Made by a program: the position numbers and the translations under genes. Below, in pieces: positions 50,774 to 61,826 of a stretch of DNA of 64,000 nt; within the stretch, counting starts at the first letter, position 1, and the number at the start of each line of letters is the position of its first letter. Below the pieces are notes generated by a model. It did no database searches. It was not told the DNA's origin and was given only the letters and a program-made list of their open reading frames with translations. This DNA is from Rummeliibacillus stabekisii (lineage in GTDB: Bacteria; Bacillota; Bacilli; Bacillales_A; Planococcaceae). The DNA lies in the NCBI RefSeq assembly GCF_007988965.1, contig NZ_BJVD01000003.1, forward strand, positions 124,001 to 188,000, read 5' to 3'.

Positions 50774-52696
50774 CTAGCCCAAATGTTGTACGTCTTCTAA
50801 AATTTTGTTTAGGAATTCATCAAATGGAACAGTTTCAGAATCCTTAGAGCCATACTTGCGGACATTGACGCTGCCATCAGCCATTTCTTTGTCGCCTAGT
50901 ACAAGCATGTACGGAATCTTTTTCATTTGTGATTCACGGATTTTGTAACCCAGTTTTTCGTCTCGGTAATCCATTTCCACACGCAAGCCTTTTGCTTGAA
51001 GTTTTTCTTGTACGCTCTTCGCATAATCGAAGTGAACATCGTTGGAAACAGGGATCACTTGAACTTGCACTGGTGCTAACCAAGTTGGGAATGCACCTTT
51101 ATATTCTTCGATCAAGAATGCAACAAAGCGTTCCATTGTTGATACGACACCGCGGTGAATAACAACAGGACGATGTTGTTTGCCGTCTTCTCCTACATAG
51201 TTCAGGTCGAAGCGTTCTGGCAATAAGAAGTCAAGCTGTACAGTGGACAATGTTTCTTGTTTGCCGATAGCAGTTTTTACTTGAACATCTAGTTTGGGGC
51301 CATAGAATGCCGCTTCCCCTTCAGCTTCATAGTAATCCAATCCTAATTCATCCATTGCTTCTTTCAACATGCTTTGCGCTTTATTCCACATTTCATCATC
51401 ATCAAAGTACTTTTCAGTATCTTGTGGGTCTCTATAAGACAGACGGAATTCGTAGTCATCCAAGTTGAAATCTTTATATACAGCTAAGATTAGTTCCACT
51501 ACTTTTTTGAATTCTTCTTTGATTTGATCTGGACGAACGAATAAGTGTGCATCGTTTAGAGTCATGCCGCGGACACGTTGAAGGCCAGATACAGCGCCAC
51601 TCATTTCGTAACGGTGCATAGTACCAAGCTCTGCAATACGTAGCGGAAGGTCTCGGTATGAATGCATAGATGATTTGTACACCATCATATGGTGCGGACA
51701 GTTCATTGGACGTAGCACTAGTGTTTCGTTATCCATCTCCATTGGCGGGAACATATCTTCTTGGTAATGATCCCAGTGGCCTGAAGTTACATACAAGTCT
51801 TTTGAGCCAAGAACTGGTGTGTAAACATGTTTGTAGCCAAGAGAGACTTCTTTATCAACGATATAGCGTTCGATTGTACGACGGATTGTCGCACCATTTG
51901 GCAACCATAATGGAAGGCCCATGCCTACTAATTTGTTGTTAGTGAATAATTCAAGCTCTTTCCCAATTCTACGGTGGTCACGTTCCTTTGCTTCTTCTAA
52001 CATTTGTAGGTGTGCTTTTAAATCTTCCTTGTTAAAGAAAGCAGTACCGTAAATACGTTGAAGCATTTTGTTGTCGGAGTTTCCTCTCCAATAAGCACCA
52101 GCGATAGAAAGCAGCTTGAATTCTTTAATTTTTCCTGTTGAAGGTACATGGACACCACGGCAAAGGTCGAAGAATTCGCCTTGTTCGTAGATTGATACTT
52201 GTTCATTTTCAGGAATAGCTTCAAGAAGTTCCACTTTGTATTCATCATCTGCAAAGCGTTTTTGCGCTTCTGCACGAGATACGTCGTGACGAACGATTTC
52301 AAGATTCTCTGAGATGATTTTTTTCATTTCTTTTTCAATACGCGGGAAATCATCAGAAGTAATTGGTTCCGGTGAATCGATATCATAGTAGAAGCCGCCT
52401 TCAATGACCGGCCCTACGCCAAGCTTCACGCCATCGAATAAACGTTTTACAGCTTGTGCAAGTAAATGTGCAGTTGAATGACGCATAACTTCTAATGATT
52501 CTTCATCATTAGGTGTTAATATAGCAATAGTACCATCACTTTCAAGTGGTGTTTTTGTGTCTACTAAAGCACCATTGAATTTGCCGGCAATTGCTTTTTT
52601 ACGTAGTCCTGGACTGATAGATAAAGCGACTTCATCTGTAGTAATGCCTTTTTCAAACTCTTTTACTGAGCCATCTGGGAATGTTAATTTAATCAT
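50774..52696 (-). CDS. thrS: Threonyl-tRNA synthetase
   Basis: A 640-aa class II synthetase. TGS domain (about 1-62), editing domain (about 70-225, with [11 protein letters not shown]), catalytic core with zinc-site [12 protein letters not shown], motif 2 [18 protein letters not shown] and motif 3 [11 protein letters not shown], and the C-terminal anticodon-binding domain. GGAGAG precedes the ATG. Controlled by a Thr T-box. It lies next to dnaBI, as in B. subtilis, but the intervening ytxB/ytxC genes are absent. Confidence 0.97.
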   Translation of the reverse strand: MIKLTFPDGSVKEFEKGITTDEVALSISPGLRKKAIAGKFNGALVDTKTPLESDGTIAILTPNDEESLEVMRHSTAHLLAQAVKRLFDGVKLGVGPVIEGGFYYDIDSPEPITSDDFPRIEKEMKKIISENLEIVRHDVSRAEAQKRFADDEYKVELLEAIPENEQVSIYEQGEFFDLCRGVHVPSTGKIKEFKLLSIAGAYWRGNSDNKMLQRIYGTAFFNKEDLKAHLQMLEEAKERDHRRIGKELELFTNNKLVGMGLPLWLPNGATIRRTIERYIVDKEVSLGYKHVYTPVLGSKDLYVTSGHWDHYQEDMFPPMEMDNETLVLRPMNCPHHMMVYKSSMHSYRDLPLRIAELGTMHRYEMSGAVSGLQRVRGMTLNDAHLFVRPDQIKEEFKKVVELILAVYKDFNLDDYEFRLSYRDPQDTEKYFDDDEMWNKAQSMLKEAMDELGLDYYEAEGEAAFYGPKLDVQVKTAIGKQETLSTVQLDFLLPERFDLNYVGEDGKQHRPVVIHRGVVSTMERFVAFLIEEYKGAFPTWLAPVQVQVIPVSNDVHFDYAKSVQEKLQAKGLRVEMDYRDEKLGYKIRESQMKKIPYMLVLGDKEMADGSVNVRKYGSKDSETVPFDEFLNKILEDVQHLG

Positions 52697-52774
52697 TTTT
52701 ATCTCTCCTTTTTATTTTTTCAAGAGCTCTAGGCCACAAGCTAGGAGATTTTTTGTCTATTTGTTTTTAAATAC

Positions 52775-53035
52775 ACAAAAAAACCTCATCCGCAAAGGGA
52801 CGAGGTTTGTGCTCGTGGTTCCACCCTTCTTCCTTCTAAACAAGAAAATCCTTGTATAGACGAAGCTCAAGATCGGTTAACGGACCGCTTCCGGCGACAA
52901 TTACTGTTCTCTTTCACTGACGCTGCTCCAAGGGGGTAAATTGAATGCCGTTACTAAGAAGCTCTCACCAGTTGCTTCTCTCTCTTTAAGCCGTACAGAC
53001 AATTGTTGTCCTTTTCTAAGCATTTAATATTTAGA
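52775..53035 (-). promoter_or_regulatory. T-box leader of thrS (Thr specifier ACC)
   Basis: The minus strand carries AGGGTGGAACCACG (about 52815-52828) followed by a terminator (CCTCGTCC/GGATGAGG, 52781-52806) and a run of seven T. In stem I the triplet ACC (52937-52935) sits in CAATTTACCCCC, fitting tRNA-Thr. Confidence 0.92.
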
Positions 53036-53085
53036 TTATGTTTGAAATTATAAACTGAATCTTTTTGAAAATCAAGTGAAATCAT

Positions 53086-54030
53086 TTAATCTTGATAAAG
53101 CCTTCTGTTTTCACCAATCATCTCGAAGTCTGTAGTAAGTGCCTTGACGCGCTCCATGATACGAGCTGCTTTCATGACATCTACTTCCCCTTTTTGTGTT
53201 GTCGCGAAATGTTTCTCCAATTGATCATAGTCATAATTGGAGGTAATGAAAACTGGCAAACCTTCATTCATCCGATATTGAAGAATGGTACCAATGATTT
53301 CATCTCTCGTCCAAGCAGACAAGTTCTCTGCCCCTATATCATCCAGCATTAAGACGGGTGCTTTTTTGACGAAATCCACTTTTTCTGACAGCGTTTGATC
53401 ACCAATAGCACTCTTTAATTCACTTAGAAAATCTGGGACATATACCATAACTGTTTTAATTTCCATGGTTGCCAGTTCATTGGCAATGGCGCCAAGTACA
53501 TATGATTTACCAACACCAAAGTTGCCATAAATATAATAGCCAGTCTTCGGTAATTCACCTGTTTTGCGTACTTTTTGAATAAACAGTTCTGCTACATCAC
53601 TGATTGTCTCCTTAGAAGGATTGCTTTTATCCAAGTCATCAATACGAGCTTTCAATACATCCTTAGGCATATGCATACTAGAAATCATCGAAGCTGCCCT
53701 ACGACGGTTATCTTCCATCCTCTTAGTTTGGCATGGAATGTATTCAAGATCGATTTGCCCTCTAATGACTGTGAGCTTTGGAATGAAGCCATTGATCGCA
53801 TTTTTACAGAGAGCGACAGATTCGCAAGCACTGCAGTCATGATGCTGATTGACATATTCATAAAGCTTGCCTAAACCTCTTTCGACCATTTCCCTATTGG
53901 CAACTTGATCATTTTCAGCGAGAAACTTTTGAACATTTTGATTTTCTAAGATTTCTTTTTGCATTTCGTTATAGCGTGATTGAAATTGTGAATCCATCAT
54001 TTTTTTCAGTTCTCTGTTAATCGGCTGCAT
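53086..54030 (-). CDS. dnaI: Primosomal protein DnaI (helicase loader)
   Basis: A 314-aa AAA+ loader that delivers the replicative helicase at oriC and restart sites. The N-terminal domain has a zinc-type cluster (HHDCSACESVALC, about residues 62-74). The AAA+ part has Walker A GNFGVGKSY, Walker B VLMLDDIGAE and sensor ITSNYDYDQLE. It begins one base after the dnaB stop, so translation is coupled. Confidence 0.96.
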   Translation of the reverse strand: MQPINRELKKMMDSQFQSRYNEMQKEILENQNVQKFLAENDQVANREMVERGLGKLYEYVNQHHDCSACESVALCKNAINGFIPKLTVIRGQIDLEYIPCQTKRMEDNRRRAASMISSMHMPKDVLKARIDDLDKSNPSKETISDVAELFIQKVRKTGELPKTGYYIYGNFGVGKSYVLGAIANELATMEIKTVMVYVPDFLSELKSAIGDQTLSEKVDFVKKAPVLMLDDIGAENLSAWTRDEIIGTILQYRMNEGLPVFITSNYDYDQLEKHFATTQKGEVDVMKAARIMERVKALTTDFEMIGENRRLYQD

Positions 54031-54031
54031 G

Positions 54032-55834
54032 TTATGAATCCACCTCTCCTTCTTTCAATCCTAATTTTTTCATTACTTCTTGCCGTTTCTTATCATAATC
54101 GGTATGAGTTGTTTCTTTGTTTTCCTCTTTTTTCTGCTGTTGTTTCATTTTATTTTCATAGTACCAGTCAGGTACATTTTGCTTTTGGTTGTATGTTTGA
54201 TTTTTCGGGGTATATTGCTTCCGATTCTTTTGGAGCTGATAATCCTCCGCAAATTTGAACGCCCCTTCAGCACTTTGAACATTATTCTTTCGCCAATTTG
54301 TTGCGATAGACTGAATAAAAGAACTGTTTAGATTAGCGTTGCTTACATAGTAAGCATAATGAATTAATGTATTCATAACTGATTTATTAATGTCGTCATA
54401 TTTCGCAGTAAAATCTTCAACCACCTTAACATCCTTTTCAAACGGCGTTTTCCCTTTTACAAGCATGCTTAGCAATTCCTTCGGTGAGGCTTGCTCCAGT
54501 ATTGTAATAGCCTCTTTTTTTAAAGCAGCAGGATTTTGAAAATCCTTGTCTACAAAATGAGCTAAATGATAAAATGCACCTGCGCTTGCTTTGAGAACTT
54601 TATATTCTTTTGTATAATCTTTCTTTTCGCTAGGAAGCTGTTGTTTTGGGTCATTGCTTTTTTGTTCTTCAAATTCCCTCGCTAATTTCATTGCTTCCCG
54701 CGCTGTTTTTACACCTGTATGTCGCCAATGAGAGGCAATGGTCTCAATGTATTTGCGGTTCAACTTTCCGTGGTTACGCAGAAAAACATAATGTATGAGT
54801 ACATTAACAACAGGCGTTGACATCTCATATTGCATTACCAAGTCTTCCACTAATTGAATATCATTTGGGAACGGTTCTCTACCGCCCGCTACATCTTTTA
54901 GGACATCGATGGGTGAAGAAGATTCAAACCATCGGATTAATTCCATTTCCATCGGATTTAAGTCTTCTTCTATAATTGGCGTATGCTCAAATACTTCTTG
55001 TTTTTGGGCAATCGGCTGCATGGACGGTGGCTCTTTTGAAACGGTGAGTTTATAATAATCAGCTGCTTCTTTCTTCAATCGTAGATCACTTAAATTCATC
55101 CCGTCATCTAATGCTAGAAGAATCACTTTTTGCATATCAAATGGAGTCAAATGATATAAAAAGGCCAACTTTGCAATCGTAGCTTTAATTTCTGCAGTCA
55201 GAATAGAAGAAGGGACAAGCTGTTCAGACAGACTCGTCCGCAGCAATTGAAAATCGAATTCTTCATAGTGGAACGGAAGCTCTTTCGGCTTTTCCTGTAA
55301 TCCTGTCAATTGGATACCATCTGATGGGATATTATGCGAAACGGGACGATACACATCCGTGAATGAACGTGACACCTCTTGATATCCAAAGTTCGATAAC
55401 CCTTTTGTCACAAAACGCTGGCGCAAATTACGGTAAGCCGTTTCGCCAATCTTGCTAAACAAAAACATGGAAAGAAGCGGGTCATCAAAGAAAGCAGCGG
55501 CATCAAGCGGCGGCATGACATCATATATAAAAGAACGTGTTTCTTGCTCGTCTTTACGCCATGTGCGTAAAAGACCAATTGCTTCTAGTGCAATCCTTGA
55601 TTCAAAGATACGCGCAATAGGCAAATCTAATGAATTCATTAAATGATAATGGGACATGGAGTAATCCTCTATATTCTCTCCTTCTGCCCATAATAAAAAA
55701 TAAAGGCTGATCGGCTCTGCACCGATCAACGGTTGATATAGTAATGTAATTAATTTTCGATCATAGCTGGACAAGGGAAAAGGCACACGAATAGTTAAGC
55801 GATCAACTGGTTGCAGTTCTTTAAATAAGTTCAT
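54032..55834 (-). CDS. dnaB: Replication initiation and membrane attachment protein DnaB
   Basis: A 600-aa Firmicute DnaB (not the helicase), a helicase co-loader with DnaD and DnaI. The N-terminal winged-helix DDBH1 region covers about residues 1-130. Two DDBH2-like domains are visible around 310-400 and 440-530; each keeps the Y/F-x3-I-x3-W signature (YIETIASHW, FIQSIATNW). A Lys/Gln-rich tail follows. B. subtilis DnaB is 472 aa, so this one is about 130 residues longer, mostly in the linker and tail. Confidence 0.93.
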   Translation of the reverse strand: MNLFKELQPVDRLTIRVPFPLSSYDRKLITLLYQPLIGAEPISLYFLLWAEGENIEDYSMSHYHLMNSLDLPIARIFESRIALEAIGLLRTWRKDEQETRSFIYDVMPPLDAAAFFDDPLLSMFLFSKIGETAYRNLRQRFVTKGLSNFGYQEVSRSFTDVYRPVSHNIPSDGIQLTGLQEKPKELPFHYEEFDFQLLRTSLSEQLVPSSILTAEIKATIAKLAFLYHLTPFDMQKVILLALDDGMNLSDLRLKKEAADYYKLTVSKEPPSMQPIAQKQEVFEHTPIIEEDLNPMEMELIRWFESSSPIDVLKDVAGGREPFPNDIQLVEDLVMQYEMSTPVVNVLIHYVFLRNHGKLNRKYIETIASHWRHTGVKTAREAMKLAREFEEQKSNDPKQQLPSEKKDYTKEYKVLKASAGAFYHLAHFVDKDFQNPAALKKEAITILEQASPKELLSMLVKGKTPFEKDVKVVEDFTAKYDDINKSVMNTLIHYAYYVSNANLNSSFIQSIATNWRKNNVQSAEGAFKFAEDYQLQKNRKQYTPKNQTYNQKQNVPDWYYENKMKQQQKKEENKETTHTDYDKKRQEVMKKLGLKEGEVDS

Positions 55835-55855
55835 TAGCCAACATCTCCACCTTGA

Positions 55856-56335
55856 TTAGTGTCCACTTTCGGTTTCCTTTGACTGTCTTTCAATCAGCTC
55901 TCTTAATTCATCAATAAACACATTAATATCTTTAAATTGGCGGTAAACAGATGCAAAGCGGACATACGAAACTTCATCTATTTTAGAGAGACGCTCCATG
56001 ACCATCTCGCCAATATCCTCAGAACGAACTTCTGCATTGCCGATCCTACGGAGACATTGTTCAATATTAAAAACCAGTTCCTCCAACACATTTAAAGCGA
56101 CTGGTCGTTTTTCACATGCACGGATGAGCCCCCGCAATACTTTCTCACGGCTAAATTCTTCGCGTGAGCCGTCTTTTTTGATGACAATCAGCGGCATTTC
56201 TTCTACTTTTTCAAATGTAGTAAAGCGATAACTGCAAGATTCACATTCTCTTCGGCGGCGTATCGCTTTATTATCATCAACAGGCCGGCTATCGATCACT
56301 TTTGTTCCATTATATTGACAAGCTGGACATTTCAT
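55856..56335 (-). CDS. nrdR: Transcriptional repressor NrdR
   Basis: A 159-aa repressor of ribonucleotide reductase genes that senses ATP/dATP. The N-terminal zinc ribbon has [16 protein letters not shown] and CESCSYRF; the ATP-cone begins [18 protein letters not shown]. The start at 56335 (MKCPACQ) is chosen over 56362 because CAGGAGAG lies just upstream and all NrdR proteins begin with the zinc knuckle. It precedes dnaB by 21 bases, linking dNTP supply and replication initiation. Confidence 0.96.
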   Translation of the reverse strand: MKCPACQYNGTKVIDSRPVDDNKAIRRRRECESCSYRFTTFEKVEEMPLIVIKKDGSREEFSREKVLRGLIRACEKRPVALNVLEELVFNIEQCLRRIGNAEVRSEDIGEMVMERLSKIDEVSYVRFASVYRQFKDINVFIDELRELIERQSKETESGH

Positions 56336-56483
56336 AATTTTTCTCTCCTGATTACGCAACATATTAGTTTATCTATTATATCAAAAAATGTGCGAAATAG
56401 CCGAAAAAAGTGTACCAAAAACGGAACAAGTGGATAAATAGAATGCATGTGCCTCTTTTTGAGTACTTATAGGTCATAGCTAA

Positions 56484-56520
56484 ATAAAAAACCTTCTAAC
56501 CTAGTAGTAGATTAGAAGGC
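56484..56520 (-). terminator. Rho-independent terminator after gapB
   Basis: Stem CCTTCTAA/TTAGAAGG with a 12-base loop, then six T on the minus strand. Confidence 0.88.
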
Positions 56521-56536
56521 TATCTGAAATTAAATT

Positions 56537-57559
56537 CTATACATTTACAGTTTCTTTTAAACCTGCGACTACTTTTTTCGTTAAGTCTACTACTCTCGCA
56601 GAATAACCCCATTCATTATCATACCAAGCAAGCACCTTAACTTTATTGTCACCAATTGTCATCGTAGACAGACCGTCAATAATTGCAGAAGATGGATTGC
56701 TGTTGAAGTCGCTTGATACAAGAGGCTCCATTGTAAATTCAAGGATTCCTTTTAGCGAACCTTCAGTTGCTTGTTGGAATGCTTCATTCACTTCCTCAGC
56801 TGTAACATCACGTTTCAAATCTACAACAAGGTCAACAAGTGATACGTTTGGTGTTGGAACACGTAATGCCATACCGTGCAATTTCCCTTGTAATTCCGGC
56901 AATACAAGTGTTAGCGCTTTCGCGGCACCTGTAGAGGTAGGAATAATAGATTCAGCACATGCTCTTGCACGACGCAAATCTTTATGTGGATTGTCTATAT
57001 TTTTTTGGTCATTCGTATAAGAATGGACAGTCGTCATTAATCCGTTCTCAATTCCGAATGTGTCGTTTAGTACTTTCGCGACAGGCGCTAGACAGTTTGT
57101 TGTACAGCTAGCATTAGAAATGACATCATGTTTTGCAAGATCAAGTTTATCATCGTTTACACCCATTACTACTGTAATGTCTTCATTTTTACCCGGCGCT
57201 GTTAAAATAACTTTTTTTGCGCCTGCTTCAAGGTGCAAAGCTGCTTTGCTACGCTCATTGAATTTACCTGTTGCTTCAATGACAAGATCAACACCCAACT
57301 CTTTCCAAGGTAAATTTGCTGGATTACGGTCGCTTACAAGTTGTACGTGTTTGCCGTTAACAATCAAAGCATTCTCAGTGGCTTCGATTTCACCTTCAAA
57401 TTTACCGTGTGTTGTATCATATTTCACCAAATGAGCCAATGTCTCAGCAGGATAGCTAGCATTAATTGCCACAATATTAAGATCATCTTGCAAAATCGCT
57501 TGGCGGAAAACCATACGGCCGATACGACCAAAACCATTAATAGCGATAGAAACTGTCAT
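56537..57559 (-). CDS. gapB: Glyceraldehyde-3-phosphate dehydrogenase, GapB type
   Basis: A 340-aa GAPDH. NAD(P)-binding INGFGRIGRMVFRQ, the catalytic SNASCTTNCLAP and the C-terminal WYDNEWGYSARVVDL are intact. The 340-aa length and location beside nrdR and coaE fit the gluconeogenic, NADP-preferring GapB of B. subtilis rather than glycolytic GapA; after the first strand the cofactor loop has NASYPAET rather than the usual NAD-type NDLTD. The speD gene that follows gapB in B. subtilis is absent here. Confidence 0.88.
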   Translation of the reverse strand: MTVSIAINGFGRIGRMVFRQAILQDDLNIVAINASYPAETLAHLVKYDTTHGKFEGEIEATENALIVNGKHVQLVSDRNPANLPWKELGVDLVIEATGKFNERSKAALHLEAGAKKVILTAPGKNEDITVVMGVNDDKLDLAKHDVISNASCTTNCLAPVAKVLNDTFGIENGLMTTVHSYTNDQKNIDNPHKDLRRARACAESIIPTSTGAAKALTLVLPELQGKLHGMALRVPTPNVSLVDLVVDLKRDVTAEEVNEAFQQATEGSLKGILEFTMEPLVSSDFNSNPSSAIIDGLSTMTIGDNKVKVLAWYDNEWGYSARVVDLTKKVVAGLKETVNV

Positions 57560-57707
57560 GAAAAAAATCCTCCCTGTTTAGCGCGTTATACTTAATTACT
57601 TATCTCACAAATAGTATAACACATTAAACAGAAAGGAAAACCTATTATAGTGCTTATAGCTTAAAGTTTATATTTTCAGTATATTTTCAGACAATTGTAT
57701 ACTTTGA

Positions 57708-58310
57708 TTAAATAATGTCCCACTCTTTTAGAATAGCTAACAATTGTGTACGTGTATTCTCTAAGTCACGATTGTTATAAATGACTGCATCTGCACCTTT
57801 TTCTTTTTCAGAGAGAGGCAGCTGCGTAGCAATTCGTGCTAACGCTTCTTCCTTTGACAAATGATTTCTCTCCATCAGGCGAGTTAATTGGTTCTCTTCT
57901 GTCACAGAGACAACAAGGATTTTTTCAACAAAATGCTGCAGATGGCTTTCAAACAACAAAGGAATATCCATTACGATATGTGGCTCCCCTGCTTCAGTTA
58001 GTTCATCGCGTTGTCTCAGCATTTCTTGCCGTATAGCTGGATGCATAATCGAATTTAACTCTACCCGTTTAGCGGGATTATGGAAGATGATTTCCCCCAA
58101 TTTTTCACGGTTTAACTCACCGTTTTCTAGTAATACTTCTTTGCCAAACACTTCGCTTATTTTCTCCAATGTGGGGGTACCTGGTTCCACAACGATGCGC
58201 GCTACAAGATCTGCATCTACAATCGGCAGTCCTACTTCCTCCAGCATTTTCGCTACTGTACTTTTTCCGCTGGCAATGCTCCCAGTCAAGCCGATAATCA
58301 AATTACTCAC
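57708..58310 (-). CDS. coaE: Dephospho-CoA kinase
   Basis: A 200-aa P-loop kinase catalysing the last step of CoA synthesis. Walker A GLTGSIASGKSTVA at the N-terminus, DADLVARIVVEPGTP, and VMDIPLLFE are the family motifs. It follows mutM by six bases (B. subtilis has ytaF between them), so polA-mutM-coaE is one tight operon here. Confidence 0.96.
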   Translation of the reverse strand: MSNLIIGLTGSIASGKSTVAKMLEEVGLPIVDADLVARIVVEPGTPTLEKISEVFGKEVLLENGELNREKLGEIIFHNPAKRVELNSIMHPAIRQEMLRQRDELTEAGEPHIVMDIPLLFESHLQHFVEKILVVSVTEENQLTRLMERNHLSKEEALARIATQLPLSEKEKGADAVIYNNRDLENTRTQLLAILKEWDII

Positions 58311-58316
58311 TCACCT

Positions 58317-59189
58317 TTAATGTTGGCAATGCGGACAATAGACCGAATTCCTGCCCGCGATTACCATTTGTTTTGTATTAGTATGACATATTGGACACGC
58401 TTTCCTACCGTACATTTGAAGACGATTTTGCATGCTCCCTGCTTCTCCATTTATATTCCGATAGTCTGATATACTAGAACCACCTGCTTCTATACTTTCT
58501 TGTAAGATAGCGACAATGTGTGCGAATAAGTCTTTTTTCCGCTTTTCACTAATGCGCGCAATTTTCCTGTTCGGATGAATTTTCATGCGAAAAAGCGCTT
58601 CTGTTGCATAAATATTGCCACATCCAGCAACGACATGACTGTCCATGATTACTTCCTTCACAGGTTTATTCGCATATTTAGGCAAGACAGATTTCATTAG
58701 GAAATATTCCAGTGCCCCCGGTGAAAATGGTTCAGGAGCAATCTCAAGCAAAGGTGGATGATCCGCAATCGAATCAAGGAGCCTTAACTCTCCAAACCGC
58801 CTAATATCCGCATAAACAAGAAATTCATCTTCTTCAAAAGCCAATATGACATGGATATGCTTACGAAACTTTTCTTCTTTAATTTCGTTGAGCGAATGGA
58901 CATGAAACCATGCGCCTGTCATGCCTAAATGGTTCACGAGAATCGCTTCATCTGCCCCATTCTCCAAATAGAAATATATATATTTGGATCTTCGTTCAAC
59001 ATCTATTATCTTTGACCCTTTCAACCTATTAGAAAAGGTCTCAGGGTCCATTCCTTTTATAATACACGCCTTCCCTTTGTTGATCGATGTACAGATCGTA
59101 TTTGAAACCTCGACGTGACGGATAGTTTTTCCCGCCACGACAGGTTGAAGCGAACGTACAACACCTTCTACTTCTGGTAATTCAGGCAT
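58317..59189 (-). CDS. mutM: Formamidopyrimidine-DNA glycosylase
   Basis: A 290-aa bifunctional glycosylase/AP-lyase that removes 8-oxoG and Fapy lesions. The catalytic Pro2-Glu3 (MPELPEVEGVV), HLGMTGAW, the lesion-sensing NIYATEALFRMKIHP and the C-terminal zinc finger CPICHTNTKQ...CPHC (C-x2-C, C-x2-C) are complete. It lies between polA and coaE. Confidence 0.97.
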   Translation of the reverse strand: MPELPEVEGVVRSLQPVVAGKTIRHVEVSNTICTSINKGKACIIKGMDPETFSNRLKGSKIIDVERRSKYIYFYLENGADEAILVNHLGMTGAWFHVHSLNEIKEEKFRKHIHVILAFEEDEFLVYADIRRFGELRLLDSIADHPPLLEIAPEPFSPGALEYFLMKSVLPKYANKPVKEVIMDSHVVAGCGNIYATEALFRMKIHPNRKIARISEKRKKDLFAHIVAILQESIEAGGSSISDYRNINGEAGSMQNRLQMYGRKACPICHTNTKQMVIAGRNSVYCPHCQH

Positions 59190-59201
59190 GTTATCACTTC
59201 C

Positions 59202-61826
59202 TTACTTTGTTTCATACCACGTATCGCCTGAAGCGAATTCTGCTTTTAGTGGCACCTGGAGTTTAATGGCATTCGCCATCACTTCAGGTACTAATTTTTC
59301 TAGTATGGCGATTTCTTCATTCGGTGCTTCAAAAATCAATTCATCGTGCACCTGTAACAACATTTTTGCTTTTAGGTTATGCTCTTTTAAAGCTTTTGCC
59401 ATATCTATCATCGCTTTTTTGATAATATCTGCCGCACTGCCTTGGATTGGTGTATTCATTGCTGTCCGTTCTGCAAAGCTTCGTAGATTAAAATTAGAAC
59501 TATGCAGATCAGGTAGATAGCGGCGACGATTTAAGATGGTTGCTGCAAATCCTTTTTCTTTAGCTTCTTGAATACTTTCTGCCATATATTTTTTAACGCC
59601 TGGGAAACTGGATAGATAGCGTTCGATAAAGTCTGCAGCTTCTTTTCGCGTAATATTTAAGTTTTGAGATAACCCATAATCACTAATACCATAAACAATC
59701 CCAAAGTTTACTGCTTTTGCGGCACGTCTCATATCGGAAGTCACTTCATCTGCCTCAACATGGAATACCGTCATAGCCGTTTTTGTATGAATGTCTTGAT
59801 CATGCACAAAAGCGCTTTTCAGATTTTCATCATTCGCCATATGTGCGAGAACTCTCAATTCAATTTGCGAATAATCGGCAGCAAATAGCTTCCATTCGGG
59901 ATGAGAAGGCACAAATGCTTGGCGGATTTTTCGTCCCTCTTCCAAACGCACTGGGATATTTTGCAGATTAGGATCAATAGAGCTTAATCGTCCAGTAGAG
60001 GTTAATGCTTGCTGATAGCGTGTATGGATTTTCCCATCTTCTAGAATCACTTTTAACAAGCCCTCAATATAAGTGGATTGCAGCTTTCCTAGTTGACGGT
60101 ATTCTAAAATATGCTGGATAATCTCATGCTCCGGTGCCAATTTTTCGAGCACATCAGCAGCTGTAGAATAGCCGGTTTTGGTCTTTTTAATTATCGGCAG
60201 GCCTAATTTTTCAAATAGAATAACACCCAACTGTTTAGGTGAATTGATATTGAATTTTTCGCCAGCTGCTTGGTATATTTCTTCTTCAATACTCTTTAAT
60301 TTTTCAGCAAGCTCTCGGCCCATCTCAACAAGTCGTTCCCGATCTACTGTAATTCCTTCACTTTCCATTTCACTAAGAATCGAAGCGAGCGGCAATTCCA
60401 AATTTCGGTATAAATCAAATTGTTCATTCTCTTTTAATTGTTCTTCAAGCTTTGTCTGCAAGTGGAAAACAGCATTCGCTTTTCTGCTGGCATGTTCTGC
60501 AATGACTTCTTGGCTCGGGATCGCTTTCTTCGCACCTTTACCATAAATAATGTCATTGGTTTGGACATCGCGATAACCAAATTCTTTTGCTACAGCTGCC
60601 AAATCATCTGTAGACATTGCTGGATTCACGATATAAGCCGCCAGTATTAAATCGAATTCTACTCCTTTTAAATGGATATCGCTTCGATAAAGAGCTGATT
60701 GTATCGCTTTGGAATCAAAAACATATTTTTTCTGATTTTCATCCTGAAGCCAATCAATTAACTCGAGTGAATTTTGCAATTGTTCAAATGGGATATAATA
60801 CGTCTTGTTTCCGTTTGATAAGGCCAGACCAAAACGTTTGCATGTATGATAGCTCTCATTTTCAAGTTCCAAATGAATCGCCATTGGACTTGCCAATTGA
60901 TCTTTTGTTATTGTTTCGACGATATCCAGTTCGATGGCTTCAATTTCCTTTTCCTCGGTTTCAAATTCGCTCTTTTGAATCAGAGACTTAAAGGATAGAT
61001 CTTGCCATAAAGAGAACAGCGTATCGACATCAGGTCCTTCATAATTTAACTCTTCAATCTTAATATCTATCGGTGCTTGGCGATTGATGGTTGCAAGCTC
61101 CTTACTCATTTTTGCTTGTTCTTCATTTGCTGCCAGTTTTTCCTTCAGCTTGGCACCACTAACTTCATCGATATGCTGATAGAGTTCTTCAATGGTCGGG
61201 TATTGTTTAAGCAATTTGATGGCTGTTTTTTCCCCGACACCTGGCACTCCTGGAATATTATCGGATGAATCGCCCATTAAGCCTTTCATATCAATAATTT
61301 GATGAGGTGTTAGCCCATACTTTTCTTCAATATGGCTTGGTGTGTAATGTTCGATATCTGTAATTCCTTTGCGTGTAATATACACGGTTGTGTTATCAGA
61401 TGCGAGCTGCGTTAAATCCTTGTCACCTGATACAATAATCACTTCGAGTTTTTGCTCATCTGCTTCTTTACTTAGTGTCCCGATGATATCATCTGCTTCA
61501 TAGAGATCTAATTCATATTGTTTAATACGATACGCATCTAGTAATTTCCTTAAATAAGGGAATTGCTCCGATAGTTCCGGCGGCGTTTTTTGTCTCCCGC
61601 CTTTATACTCTGAATAGGTGCTGTGGCGGAATGTGGTTTTCCCTGCATCAAATGCTACTAGCATCTTTGTTGGCTTTTCTTCTTCTAAAATCTTTTGTAG
61701 CATGGTGGTAAAGCCATACACCGCATTGGTATGGATACCTTGGTCGTTCGTTAACAACGGCAGCGCAAAAAATGCTCGGTATGCCAGACTATTTCCATCC
61801 AATAACAGCAATTTTTCCTTTGTCAT
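59202..61826 (-). CDS. polA: DNA polymerase I
   Basis: An 874-aa repair and gap-filling polymerase. The N-terminal 5'-3' exonuclease (about 1-290; LLLDGNSLAYRAFFA, VSGDKDLTQL, GDSSDNIPGVPGVG) is intact. The middle 3'-5' exonuclease-like domain lacks the usual D-x-E motif (it reads IHLELENES), as in other Bacillus Pol I. The polymerase motifs are DYSQIELRVLAH (A), RRAAKAVNFGIVYGISDYG (B) and QVHDELIFE (C). It heads polA-mutM-coaE. Confidence 0.97.
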   Translation of the reverse strand: MTKEKLLLLDGNSLAYRAFFALPLLTNDQGIHTNAVYGFTTMLQKILEEEKPTKMLVAFDAGKTTFRHSTYSEYKGGRQKTPPELSEQFPYLRKLLDAYRIKQYELDLYEADDIIGTLSKEADEQKLEVIIVSGDKDLTQLASDNTTVYITRKGITDIEHYTPSHIEEKYGLTPHQIIDMKGLMGDSSDNIPGVPGVGEKTAIKLLKQYPTIEELYQHIDEVSGAKLKEKLAANEEQAKMSKELATINRQAPIDIKIEELNYEGPDVDTLFSLWQDLSFKSLIQKSEFETEEKEIEAIELDIVETITKDQLASPMAIHLELENESYHTCKRFGLALSNGNKTYYIPFEQLQNSLELIDWLQDENQKKYVFDSKAIQSALYRSDIHLKGVEFDLILAAYIVNPAMSTDDLAAVAKEFGYRDVQTNDIIYGKGAKKAIPSQEVIAEHASRKANAVFHLQTKLEEQLKENEQFDLYRNLELPLASILSEMESEGITVDRERLVEMGRELAEKLKSIEEEIYQAAGEKFNINSPKQLGVILFEKLGLPIIKKTKTGYSTAADVLEKLAPEHEIIQHILEYRQLGKLQSTYIEGLLKVILEDGKIHTRYQQALTSTGRLSSIDPNLQNIPVRLEEGRKIRQAFVPSHPEWKLFAADYSQIELRVLAHMANDENLKSAFVHDQDIHTKTAMTVFHVEADEVTSDMRRAAKAVNFGIVYGISDYGLSQNLNITRKEAADFIERYLSSFPGVKKYMAESIQEAKEKGFAATILNRRRYLPDLHSSNFNLRSFAERTAMNTPIQGSAADIIKKAMIDMAKALKEHNLKAKMLLQVHDELIFEAPNEEIAILEKLVPEVMANAIKLQVPLKAEFASGDTWYETK